Shown here piece by piece: positions 48,945 through 60,653 of a DNA stretch of 64,000 bases (its first letter is position 1; each line of letters begins with the position of its first letter). The DNA lies in NCBI GenBank assembly GCA_021442155.1, contig CM038215.1:279980413-280044412 (forward strand). Reading direction: 5' to 3'. Below the pieces are notes generated by a model. That model was not told where the DNA came from and ran no database searches. It saw only the letters and a list, made by a program, of their open reading frames with translations. The DNA comes from Cymbidium sinense. Its lineage: Eukaryota > Streptophyta > Magnoliopsida > Asparagales > Orchidaceae. A program made the translations under genes and the position numbers.

Positions 48945-50560
48945 GTGGCACAAAATTTCATGGAAAAGAAGGATATTTTAGGGTACAATTGGTCTGATGA
49001 AGAGAAAGTCATCTTCGATCCCAATGAAGATGACATGTTGGGAGACTCAGGAGTCTACACTAGAGGATCTCTTCTCAGGGAACAACAAGCCATGGAAGGT
49101 GATGAGGTTAATCAGGAAGATACCGCAACATCAGCCCAGCACCTTCAACATTAATTGAGACAGAAGGATGAGCAGATAGATAGGATGGCATGACAGTTAG
49201 AGGACTTGTTAGCAACAATTTCACTTCAAAATAAGCCCAGAGTCATCCTACTACAGACATAGTCGACTGAGTTAGTGCATGTCTTGGACCTAGCCAAGAC
49301 TTTACCTCCCATCGAGCAAAGTAGCACTAGCATGTATAGGAAGGTAGTAAAAAGTACCTCCATATAAGAAGAAGACATAAAATCCATGGTTGAGCAGCAA
49401 GTGAAGGAAGCGTTGGCTCAAGCTCGGGGAGGATCATCGATTTCAAAGGGTAGACCCTACCCGGAGGAATTCAATTCAATCCAATATCCCAAGGGTTTCA
49501 TGCCACCTTTCTTCAAAAGCTTTGATGGCAGCCAAAAATTGAGGCCACAAATAACACACTTCAAGGCCAATTGTTGCAACACAGGTGGCATCAACACTTT
49601 GCTTTTTAGCCTCTTTGTTTGTAGCCTAGTGGGTATTGCTTTCGATTGGTATACTGAACTACCCAACAGTTTAGTAAAGATATTTACTGAGTTAGAGTAA
49701 CTCTTCATTAAGAGGTTTACTGGAGCTCAGCAAAGGGTTACTGTAAGTGATCTCGTTGTAGCACAATAGCACCCCGGTGAGTCCCTTGTTGATTATATTC
49801 TCGATGGCATAACCTGAGTTTGAAGTGTGAACCGTAGCTATCTGAACATCATGCCATTGATATTCTTTTGAAGAATATCCATGGCTCGATCACCTTCATG
49901 CTTAAGGGCTTCACTATCAAGACATTTGAGAAGCTAATCAATAAGGCATCTAGTCTGCAAAGAGAGGCTAAATAGTTGCTTTTTCAAGACTAGTTTCCTA
50001 AGCAGAAGACATAAAGGTCTATGAAAAGAAGCCAGGGACAGTGATAGTGGTAAATAAGGGGAAGTAGCTAGCTAAAGATCAGTCCAAGATACCATGACCT
50101 AAGCAGTCTCCACCTCTTTTACCACCACCGAGGTAGCCCTACCAGCCTCCATAGTAGCCTCCACGGCTAGCACAACCCTTAGCAATACCACCAGCAGCAG
50201 CGACATGCATACCCGCCAGGTAACTATTGTCCACCTACTTTTTTAGATAAGCTAAACAAACCTTATTCTTTTAAGAGGGATGTAATCAAGAAAATCTTTA
50301 AGAATCTCTTAAAGGGTTTTAGCTACAGAACTGGGAGACGGAGGAAGTAGACAAAAGTCATGATCCAAAATTTTTCCTTTACCACCATATGCTAGGCCAT
50401 GTTTTGGAGAATTGCTTCACCTTTAAGGACTAGCTTAAACACAACTTCAAGACCAGTGCTGTAGTTATCCCAAAGGAATACCTTGTGGAACAACCTTCCA
50501 GTTCCATCAGGGTAATCCTTAGGGATACATGTGATCCTACAAAAATTAAAGAAGGTTGGG
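48945..50560 (+). pseudogene. gag: gag of Ogre-like element, broken
   Basis: 48945-49154 is an acidic N-terminal stretch, followed by a coiled-coil-like L-R-Q-K-D-E-Q-I-D part. 49386-49700 has the typical head of this gag family: P-Y-P-E-E-F-N-S-I-Q-Y-P-K-G-F (about 49458-49502) and the capsid block F-D-W-Y-T-E-L-P-N-S. F-I-K-R-F-T-G and P-G-E-S-L-V-D-Y continue past a stop. Near 50380-50430 the zinc knuckle reads Y-H-H-M-L-G-H-V-L-E-N-C; the first Cys is replaced by Leu. Many TAG stops are present. Confidence 0.75.
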
Positions 50561-50733
50561 ATATTTCTTTATCCAAAACCTCTAAGAAGATAGTCCAAAA
50601 GATCAAGAAGCTTTCCTTGTAGGTGCTTGAAGCTCAAACCTACACTCAAGGAAGGTTTGCAAGTTGCCGTCAACTCTAGGAAAGGGAGCTGTGCGGCATG
50701 TGACGGGATAGCCCTTTAGCATAGCCACCGACC

Positions 50734-51363
50734 GTGTCCAAACTCCAGCCTATAGTTGCAGCTTCCACATCGGCAACTTCTTCCACTTCAGCTAGCTCTT
50801 CTATTTCTTTTACTAGTAGAACTTTTGTATCGGTGGATAAGGGCACCAAATCCCTTAACCCACTAACTTTACTTGATTTCTACTTTATACCTCTAAATAA
50901 TTCCAAGAAATTAAAGAATAAAGCTAATTTGAATTACATCTATGTCACTTCTGATGGGTTATCTTCTTCTATTCCTAATGATAACTCTTCAAGTCAAAAT
51001 AACTATAACAATTTTGATCTTCCTCTTTCTGATTCAGAGTTAGACTTTCCTACTCTGAATATTATGGGTTCACCTCTTGAGATAGACTTAGAATCATCCA
51101 ATTTTGAGGGTCCCATAGGAGAAGCTATAGGTGAGCGTGATGTGCAAGTAGAACCTTCCATTACCCTACCAAAAGAGATTACCGAAGTCAACCTCCGTAG
51201 TGGCAAGGTTCTACCTCCTTGGGTAGCACCTCAAGATAAAGTCATTAAGTCATTGAAGATCAGAAGCCCTTCCACAAGATGCTCCACCCTTGGATATGCT
51301 TATGGAGGACTAGCCCAAGGTGGACTACAATGTCCTTTCTCATCTAAGAAAGTTTCCATCTAA
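50734..51363 (+). pseudogene. Gag-protease linker region of Ogre-like element
   Basis: An open stretch of 209 codons, Ser/Thr-rich at its start, then acidic. Near its end is E-V-N-L-R-S-G-K-V-L-P (about 51184-51216), a motif usual between gag and protease in plant gypsy polyproteins. A frame change near 51320 leads into the protease. No enzyme domain recognised. Confidence 0.5.
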
Positions 51364-52050
51364 GCTAAGCATATATGATGCCCTTGTCTTATCCAGAGAG
51401 ATGAGGGAGTCATTAATCAAGGCTCTCCTTGATCCTGAAATATGCTTAGCTCAGCTGACCCCTATAGGTGAGGAAGCACACTATACAAAAGAAGCTCAAG
51501 GGATCACCTTCATAGATGAAGACCTTCTTCTAGGGGGCTTGGAGCACAACCATCCCCTCTATATCATAGTTAACATGGGCAGGTTTAGATTGGCCAGAGT
51601 TCTCATTGACCCAGGTACATCGGTGAACATTATGAGTCTAAAGACCCTTGCCTATTTGAGGATCGACATCTCCACACTCGAGGAGATCAGATGATGTTGA
51701 GAGGATTCAATGAACAAGGTGAGTGGGCTTTAGGCTCTATAGTGTTACCTTTGGAGATAAGTGACTGGAAGACTGAAGCCAAGTTTTACATCATTGATTC
51801 AAATACTTCATTTACTACTTTGCTTGATTGGCCTTGGATACATCAGAATAAGTTCATTCCATCCTCCCTCCATCAGTGCATCAAATTAGAAAAGATGGGA
51901 TTGAATACCATGTCAACTGAGATGAAAAGCTATTTTCAATTAGTGAGGTTGAGATTTATGAGGATGCGACCTACTATCTTCTTCAAAACACCCTTTCTCA
52001 TGAACTTGGACAAAATTCAAATGCAAAAGCAAAAGAAAAATAAAAAATAA
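51320..52050 (+). pseudogene. pro: Aspartic protease of Ogre-like element, frameshifted
   Basis: 51320-51694 and 51691-52050 are adjoining frames of one domain. It opens with I-T-F-I-D-E-D-L-L-L-G, then the active-site loop I-D-P-G-T-S-V-N-I-M (about 51607-51636), where relatives usually read D-G-G-S. After the frameshift at about 51691 come L-R-G-F-N-E-Q-G-E and L-L-D-W-P-W-I-H, where relatives have L-L-G-R-P-W-I-H. It would process the polyprotein. Confidence 0.82.
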
Positions 52051-52817
52051 AAGAAAATGAAAAGAAAAATAAATGTCCAAGTGAATAAGAAAAGGGAATT
52101 AAAGAAGAAATAGATCTACATATGACATTCCACCCATAGTCCATTCCATCATATGGACATGGGTAGAATGACTCAACCTCCACCAGGCAGAGGCAGAGGC
52201 ATAAATAGAGGTAGTTCTAGAGGTGGAAGACCCCCTAGTCAGCCATCACCAATAGAGGTCCTTAGTTCATAGGAGTACCCCCTACTATTCACATAAACTT
52301 GGAATCCAGCTCATAGGATGAGTCTAATGTGATTAGCATACCAACCAACCCCTCTCAGTGGGTTCCATTGGAGGTGACTTTCGATCCTGACAGAGATGAA
52401 GACCAGGCCTCCAGACAAAGCAAAGTATTCGAATCTAGTTTATGTGAAAGTATTAGGCAGCAATTGGAAACCTTAGCTCTTACCTCACTTACATCATAGA
52501 AAGTTGAAGGTTTAGTAGTTAAGGAAGTCCCTAAGTCTTCCAATGACATGAAGCAGAAGAGGTTCTTTTTGGGATCATCATTCTCAAGTCCTGAAGTTGA
52601 TGTAGAACTTGAGGAGGATAATTTTAAAGAATTAATGGAATTACCACTTGACTTTTACTCACCTTGTGTTCATAATCTATACAAAAAGGTTTAGTTCTTC
52701 ATACATGGTGCATAGGTCAGAGTATTTCAAAAAGCTATGGAACAACACAGACATGGAAGCATAATCAAGAGCAGGACTAGGATTCTGCATGGTGGGTCCA
52801 GTCGATGATGATGATTA
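52051..52817 (+). other. Protease-RT spacer of the Ogre-like element
   Basis: Mostly broken coding sequence. About 52160-52230 is Arg/Gly-rich, and a long acidic frame runs about 52350-52700. Legume Ogre elements carry an intron between protease and RT; no convincing GT...AG pair was identified here. Confidence 0.4.
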
Positions 52818-53800
52818 TTGCTTATTGTTACCAATAATTTGGAATCTGATAGGTTCTTTTCACACAACCCTAACTCTTATGAGAATGTGTGTTTAGAAAC
52901 CATAGATGATCTAGACGATCTTCAGATTAAGGATGCACCTCCAGAATTTGAAGAAGAGATTCATTCAATAATTGACAAGCTCAAAGAAATCAATCTCAGG
53001 ATAGAAGAAAATCCACACCCGACATACATCAGTTTATTATTGAATGAAGAAGAAACCAATGACTTAGTTAGGTTATTGATTGAGTTTAAAGACTGCTTCA
53101 CATGGAGTTATGAAGAGATGGATTTTCTCCTGACATAGCGGTCACAAGCTAGCAATAGATCCTAATGCTACCCCTATTAAGCAAGCTCGTAGATGCATGC
53201 AATTAGAAATTGAACAATAGGTCATTTCTGAAGTCAAGAAATTGATCGATGCTAGTTTCATCAGGGAAGAAAAATATCCCACCTAGTTAGCTAGTGTTGT
53301 ACTAGTTAAGTAGAATGGCCAAATTTGCATTTGCATCGATTTTAGGAACTTTAATAAGGCATGCCCTAAGGATGAGTTTCCTCTTCGTATACTTGAATTA
53401 ATGGTGGACATTGACTCATCTCATGCAATCTTCTCTTTCATGGATGGGTCATCTATATAAATCAAGATGTCTCTAAAGATGAAAGAAATAGTGCTTTTGA
53501 ACCCGTCATCTATTATAGGGTCATGCCTTTGCCTTAAAATCGGTGCTACATTCCAATGGGCCATGACTCCGATCTTCAAGGAACTCATCCATCATAAGGT
53601 TGAGTGCTATATTGATGATCTAGTAGTCAAGAGAAAAGAAAAGGAAGACCACCTCTTTGACTTGAGAGTAGTTTTTAAACGGTTAAGACAATATAACCTC
53701 AAAATGAATCCCCTGAAGTGTACATTCAGAGTAGCATCAGGAAAATTCTTGGGTTTGTTGTTTGACACCGAGGAATAGAAATAGATCTTGAAAAGATCAA
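52818..53800 (+). pseudogene. pol: Reverse transcriptase of Ogre-like element, broken
   Basis: 52818-53138 has the N-terminal part (F-K-D-C-F-T-W-S-Y-E-E-M). Then P-I-K-Q-A-R-R, a TAG at 53284-53286 where Trp is expected, I-C-I-D-F-R-N-F-N-K-A-C-P-K-D-E-F-P (about 53333-53383) and a TAA at 53458-53460 where Gln of the Y-N-Q-I block is expected. 53467-53778 contains the catalytic Y-I-D-D (53608-53619) and N-P-L-K-C-T-F. Catalytic residues survive but the frame does not. Confidence 0.88.
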
Positions 53801-54850
53801 AGATATCTTAGAAATGCCACCTCCTAAGAGTTTAACTCAACTCAGATCCTTCCAAGGATGGCTGGCGTATCTAATATGCTTTATCTCCAACCTATCGGGG
53901 AGATGCTAGCCATTCTCACCACTTATAAAAAAGGACACCATGTTCAAGTGGGATGATAAGTGTTGACATTGAAAGACATGTATTTGGTGAAGCCAGTTCT
54001 AGCCCCCATCCGGGCACTCATCCTCTACTTCGCATTGGATGACTCTCTTGGTTCTTTATTGGCCCAAGCTAACGATGAAAGGAAGGAGAGCACTCTCTAC
54101 TACCTCACTCGTTGTCTGATTCCTGCTGAGGCAAACTAATCACCCATTGAGAAATATTGCCTAGCTTCAATCTTTGCTTGCTAAAAGCTATGACACTATA
54201 TGCTTTCTCATTAGATGAACTTGATCTCCAGAATAAATCCACTACAATACCTCATGACACAGTCAATGCTATCCGGATGTTTGGCATGTTGGTCCATGAT
54301 ACTCTCGGAGTTTGACATCACATTCATACCCCTCCGTGTGGTAAAAGGACAGGCACTAGCGGATTTCTTAGCAACACACCCACTTCCTGCTGATTCTCTG
54401 CTTAGTGATGATCTCCCTGATGAAAAAATCATGAACTTAGGGGAGGTCAGTAACCACTGATGGGCAATGTATTTTGATGGTAGCTTCTTTTCATAAAGGG
54501 GAAGCACCACGATCTATTCTCCCAGGAAAGGCAGGGGTAGGAATAGTTCTTCTAACTCCAGACCACAATGTGATTAGATTCTCATGCTACCTTTCCAACC
54601 TTGCACCAACAATGAAGCTGAGTATGAGGCTTTGCTGAGTTAGTCATCATAATTAGTGTCAAGAGCATCAACATCTATGGGGATTCTCGGTTGATTATCA
54701 ATCAGATTGTCAAGACTTACAAGGTTCTCAAGCCCAAGCTTCATCATTACCATGAGTATACCATGAAGCTATTGGCCCAGATTCTTGAAGTCACCATCTA
54801 CAAGGCTCCCTGAATAGAGAACACAGTACCAGATGCTTTGGCCAAACTTG
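53801..54850 (+). pseudogene. pol: RNase H and second RNase H-like domain of Ogre-like element, broken
   Basis: First domain: L-R-S-F-Q-G-W-L-A-Y, F-I-S-N-L-S-G-R-C (about 53880-53910), Y-Y-L-T-R-C-L, S-P-I-E-K-Y-C-L-A (about 54140-54166) and G-Q-A-L-A-D-F-L-A (about 54347-54373). Second domain: M-Y-F-D-G-S (about 54468-54485), T-N-N-E-A-E-Y-E-A-L (about 54605-54635) and P-D-A-L-A-K-L-A (about 54830-54853). Two RNase H-like domains in a row are characteristic of the Tat/Ogre group. Confidence 0.82.
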
Positions 54851-55119
54851 CAAAGGAGCTGGCATGTCGAGAAAATGAGTCCATTTCAATAAGGATCCAA
54901 AATAGACAAGTCCTATCTCTTATTGATGTTGAACTCATCGAGAGACTTTCTCTTGAAGGGGAGGTTGCCTTTGCCAAAAGGATGAGGAGCTGGATTGGAG
55001 GCAACCATTCATAGACTATTCAAACATTGGCAAACTACCTCAAGAAAATTCACAAGCCCATCAGGTGAAACAGAGAGCTCTCTCCTATGCTCTCGTTGAT
55101 GGCATCATGTACCATCATC

Positions 55120-56175
55120 CTTTGACCAAATGTAGTTACACTATTTAGATAAACATGAAACTTATGGCATTGTAACTGAGCTACATGCAGGTCTATGTGG
55201 AGCACATCAATCTGGTCTGAAGATGAAGATGAAGATCAAGTGACTTGGATACTACTAGCCTTCGATGATTATAGACTGCATGGATGTAGCTAGGAGATGC
55301 CATCAGTGTTACGTACATGTGGTCCTCCACCAACCACCCAACATTCTACACCCTACATTGGCCTCATGGCCATTTGAGTGTTGATGCGACATTGTGGGTG
55401 ATCGATCCTCCTTCTTCCAAGGGTCATCGGTTCATCTTAGCCTACTTTTCCAAGTGGTGAAGCCATCCCACTCAGAGAGATCACTCAACATGTGCTTTTG
55501 TTTTTGGAAATCATATCGTATATAGGTTCAGGGTACCTCAACGAATTATATCTGATAATGGTACTGCATTCAAAAGCATGAAGATCAACAACTTTGCCAG
55601 AAGACACGATATAGATAGGAGATACTTCACCATCTACTACCCTAGAACAAATGGATTAGTGGAAGCATTCAATAAAACTCTCATCCAGATTTTGAAAAAA
55701 ACTTTTGATGACAACAAACGACAGTGGCATGAGCAGTTGGTTGAAGCCTTGTGGGACAACCACACCACATACCGGACTTCAACTCAGTCTATTTTCCTTA
55801 GTGTATAGGTCTGAAGCCATTCTACCTTTAGAAAGTTCAGCTCCCATCACCAAGGATAGCATTTAGTAGCAAGATCACTTCAGAGCAGAATGCAAAATTG
55901 TGGTTAGAAGAGCTCGAAGGTTTGGAGGAAAGTCGCTTATGAGCGTGCCAAAATCTCGAGTTGTACAAAGCTAAAATGATTCAAGCTCACAATAAGCAGG
56001 TCCGACCTAGGTCTTTCCAAGTAGGAGAACTTGTGTTAGTCCTAAGAAGACAATTATTACCCGTTGAAAGATGGGAGGCAAGTTTGAACCAACTTGGGAA
56101 GGCCCCTATGGTATAGAGAAGGCCTACCAAGGAGGATCTTATCAGCTTATTGACCCAAGAAATAAATCATGCTTG
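55120..56175 (+). pseudogene. pol: Integrase of Ogre-like element, broken
   Basis: Zinc-binding part: L-H-A-G-L-C-G-A-H (about 55180-55206) and C-H-Q-C-Y. In the core the first catalytic Asp is lost: the text reads F-I-L-A-Y-F-S-K-W near 55432-55458 where relatives have A-T-D-Y-F-S-K-W. The second Asp remains in I-S-D-N-G-T-A-F (about 55548-55572). 55578-55808 keeps Y-Y-P-R-T-N-G-L-V-E-A-F-N-K with the catalytic Glu. The C-terminal V-R-P-R-S-F-Q-V-G-E-L-V-L part follows near 56000-56035. Confidence 0.85.
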
Positions 56176-56199
56176 AAAATAATTTTTAATAAAAAGAAT

Positions 56200-59100
56200 A
56201 AAATCTAATTTCTTTCATTAAATCTTCTCTTCTTTCGAAGCATTGTTTTGCTTTATCTTGTGAATCCATCATGATGTGTCTAGGGTAGGTGTAAGAGTTC
56301 CCTAGTGGCATCCTATCCCTCTTTCACATCACAAACACAATTTCCCAGCACTATTAGAATAGGTGTAAGAGAACCCAGAGGCATCCTATTTTGATTAGCA
56401 CAACTGAGTTAGGTGTAAGAGAACCCGAGCGGCATCCTTTCTTAGTGGGAATTCCCGGTTGCTGCACTTGGAATCATTTCATCAAACTCCCTAGTGTGTT
56501 TAGGATAGGTGTGAGAGAACCCAAGAGGCATCCTATTCTTGCTAAACACATGCACAAAATAAACACAAATCTTTTCTCAGGCTACTTTGATGTGGGAGCA
56601 AGCCTCCTGTGGCACTCACTCATTAGCTGCTCTAGGTCGGGTCTACCATGCTATCTCACTAGTGTGTCACCCCAATGGTCATTTGTTGGAGGATATGAGT
56701 CCCTGTGCTTTCTCCTAATTTGACCATTACCAATAATGAGCTTGTTAGTATGGCATTCTTTGCCAGATAGCTACCTCATGTTGACTTTGCTTAAGAAGAT
56801 GTGAGTCCCTGCTTTCTTCTTGAACTATCCATCATGCACTAACTAGGTTGAGTATATTTGAGGTTTAGGATAAGTCCCCCAAAGGCTCCTTTCCTCTTGA
56901 CTACATTTGAGTCGATATAAGTCCCAGTGGCATTTACTCAATAGTTGCCCTAGGTCTGAGCCAAAGATGACTATCCCAACAATCGTTTCTATAGGATGAT
57001 GTGAGTCCCCAGCTTTCTTCCTAGTTATTAAGATGGGCACCTTAGGTTGGTTGATGTTCACTATGCTGACATCGACTCACTGGTGAGCACACCAATCTTG
57101 ACAGATATGAGTCCCGTGCTTTCTCCTTGAGTTGAACACCGAATATCTATTTGATATATGACTAGCCATGCCATCTTCTCCAGGGTGTTGGATTAAGCCT
57201 TTTAGTGGCCCCATCCCCAACGGGCACTCTATTTGGATCATGTCCATTGAGAACCCATTTAGAAACTACCAGGGTTACTTTTGGATTGGACAAGTCCCCC
57301 TTTCCTAGTAACCACCCCTGTGGTTGGAGAATTTGTTCAGTGGATATGCAAATTCTCTCTTGGTTCAGTAAATCTGAGATAGGTCTAGGCTGATATAAGC
57401 TCCTTCCCAGTTTGATCCCTCGCAAACTAATAAGGTCCATGATAAACAAACTAAATAAAACAAACAAAATTAATTCACTTGTGGATTAGGATTCAAGCCC
57501 CAAAGGGCCCCTTTTCCCAAGTAAGCATCCTATCTTTAGTGTAGTAACTCCCTATAAGAATTGCTACCCAGTTGAGATAAATTCGTTGGTACTCACTCAC
57601 ATGTCACCCTTAGGTCGTTCAATCTATTTTTCCACAAGTTACCCTCATTCTCTTTGGAAGATATAAGACTATGACGCATTCTTTCCTGGCCCCAAAAGAC
57701 CTAGGTCAAGTTTGATTTGTTACCCAAAGTAACCGACCACCCCAGTGGTCCTTTCATAGTGGAAGATGTGAGTCCCTGAGCTTTCTTCCCTTAAATTGAT
57801 CATTGCAAAATGCACTCCTTTGGTCGGATAGCTTTCCCATCAATCAGGAAGCTACTCTCTTTGGTTCAGTAAATCTAAAGATAGTTCTAGGCTAATATCA
57901 GCTCCTTCTCAGTTTGATCCATCGCAAACCAACGTAATCCATCAAAATAATCTAAAAATGAAACTAACTCTTAACTATGTTTGAGTTGATTTAAGTCCCC
58001 CAGCGACATTCATTCAATAGTCAGCCCTAGGTCAAGATCGATTTATTGCCAAAAGCAACCAATTACCCTAGTGGTCTTTTGTAGTGGAAGATGTGAGTAC
58101 CCGAGCTTTCTTCCCTTAAATTGATCATTGCGAATCAAAAAGCATCTCCTTTGGTTGAATAATTCTACCTTGTGGTTGGTAGACTACTCCCTTTGGATTA
58201 GTAAAATTAGGTCTAGGCCTTGTCCCTGGTATGTCCATCAAAAATAATCCATCAAAATAATCTAAAAATGAAACTAACTCTTGACTATGTTTGAGTTGAT
58301 TTAAGTCCCCCAATAACATTCACTCAATAGTCAGCCCTAGGTCAGGTTTTGATTTGTCACCCAAAGCAATCGATTACCCCAGTGGTTTTTGTAGTGGAAG
58401 ATGTGAGTCCTCAAGCTTTCTTCCCTTAAATTGATCATTGTAAACCGAAAGGCACACTTTTGGATGGATAGCTTTCCCATCGGCCAAGAAGCTACTCCCT
58501 TTGGTTTGATATATCTGGCTAATATGCTCCTTCTCAATTTGATCCATCACAAACTAATGGAATCCACCAAAATAAATAAATTTAAAAATGAAATCAACCT
58601 ATGACTATCCTTTAGTTGATTTAAGTCCCCCAGTGGCATTCACTCAATAGTCATCCCTAGGTCAGGTTTGATTTGTTGCCCAAAGGAGCCAATCACCCTA
58701 GTGGTTCCTTATTTCTAGAAGATGTGAGTCCCCACATTTTCTTCTTAATACTTGACCATTGCAAATTGAAAGGCACCCTTTGGTTGGATAGTTCTACCTT
58801 GTGGTTGGTAGACTACTCCCTTTGGATTGGTAAGCTGTTTGTTAATACCTCTTATGATTCATCCCGATGGGATCCATTATAATCTAAACAAATTAAAAGA
58901 TGAAATCAATCTTGACTATATTTGAGCTAATCAAGTCCCACAGTAGCATTCACTAAATAGCCTTAGTTCAATTGCCTCCAGATTACCAAGTCCCTACTTT
59001 GGAGGATGTAACTCTATCCATGCTTTCTTCCTAGTACAACTGTTGTATACCGAATGACATCCCTTTGATTGGCTAGTCCTAATATTTTATTAGACTACCC

Positions 59101-59740
59101 CTTTGGATTGGTAAATCTAAGTTATGTCTAGGCCTCTGTGGCTCCTTCTCAGTGCAATCCATCGCAAACCAACAGGGACCATTTCAAAATCTAAAATCTA
59201 ATCTAAATATTTGAAACAAACAAATAAAAAAAAATAAAATAATTAATTAATCTAAATCAAATCTTTTGCTTCTCCTCTGTGAGATGCAAATCTTTCTAGT
59301 CCCCTAGTGGATCTAGAATTCTAATCCTCAGTGGATTTCACAACTCCCTCCCTTGTGGATGACTTGGAATTGCTTCCCCAGTGGAGAGTTCACTTCTTTA
59401 TCCCCAATGGAGTCTAAACAAACACAATTAAACAAATAACAAAATTAAAATAAATTCAACCCTCTTCCTCAATGAAACTCAAATCAAATCTCTCATCCCC
59501 TTATGGATGACTTGAAACTATTTTCTTAGTGGAAGGTTCACCTACTCTATCCCTTAGTGGATCTTTCCCTCTCTCTTATGTCTTGGACATAAGTAGAGCC
59601 ACATTGCACTAAGATATGGATTCCTTCTACACCTTGGGTTAGAGTAGATTGTTTATATTAGTGCTTGTGTTCTCTCTTGTTGATCATTTCCAATATAATG
59701 GTGTTCCTTGTTAGTCACACCACACCTATTGGGCACCCTT
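56200..59740 (+). repeat. Repetitive 3' untranslated region of the Ogre-like element
   Basis: Three zones. About 56280-56545: a short unit with AGGTGTAAGAG and GGCATCCTAT repeated four times. About 56690-57660: irregular copies of GATGTGAGTCCC..GCTTTCTTC. About 57700-59170: more regular units of about 280-325 bases, with GA(T/G)GTG/GATGTA marks at 57765, 58090, 58400, 58721 and 59003. It ends with CTTCTCAGTTTGATCC-like words and a Leu/Pro-type low-complexity part. Ogre 3' regions are known to hold such variable arrays and to seed satellite DNA. Confidence 0.85.
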
Positions 59741-60585
59741 TGTTGACCTCATTTTTAGGATGAACTCTCAACCCCTCCCATCTTAGACATAGGCCTTCTC
59801 TTAGACACTAAGGGATCCTCAGTCTTAAGACACATCTCTTGATTAGGTGGACACTCAACCTAGCCCTAGAGACTTAGAAGGGTTAGCCATAGTATTAGGT
59901 CATGCCTTAGGGGTGTTAGGAAAATTTGCCTACCCTTAGCTTGAACCATTCCTCACCTTCCTTCCTTCAAGTCAAACTCCAAATCAATCCTAATTTATTT
60001 TCTCAAACTCTAAATCAATCCTATTTGATTTTCTCCAAACTCAAATCAAATCAGCTCCATGTGATTGAAATTCATAATTGAAATCCATGAACAAAATTCC
60101 AAACTCCAAAAATTTCCTAAGTCCTTTAATCCCCTTTAATGGACTTAGCCTAAATCATGATCTAAACCAATTAAAACTCATGAGATTTTTTCAAAATCCA
60201 TTTATATTCTCATTTATATTCACATATATAAATGAAATGTAGATACAAAACAATCAAATCAAATCCTCAAGTCAAATTCAAAATCAATTCATGAAATTTT
60301 TTCTAAGTTCTTTAAGTTTTCCCTTAAGGACTTAACCTAAATCATGATCTAAATCAAATCAAATCCTTGAGATTTTCTCATAACTCATTTATATTCTCAT
60401 TTATATTCACATATATAAATGAAATATAAATTCCAACCAATCAAACTAAACTGAAAATTCAAAATCAATTCATGAAATTTTTCTAAGTCCTTTAAATTTT
60501 TCCTTAAGGACTTAACCTAAATCATGATCAAACAAATTAAAACTCATCAGATTTTCTCACAACTCATTTATATTCTCATTTGTAT

Positions 60586-60653
<68 letters not shown>

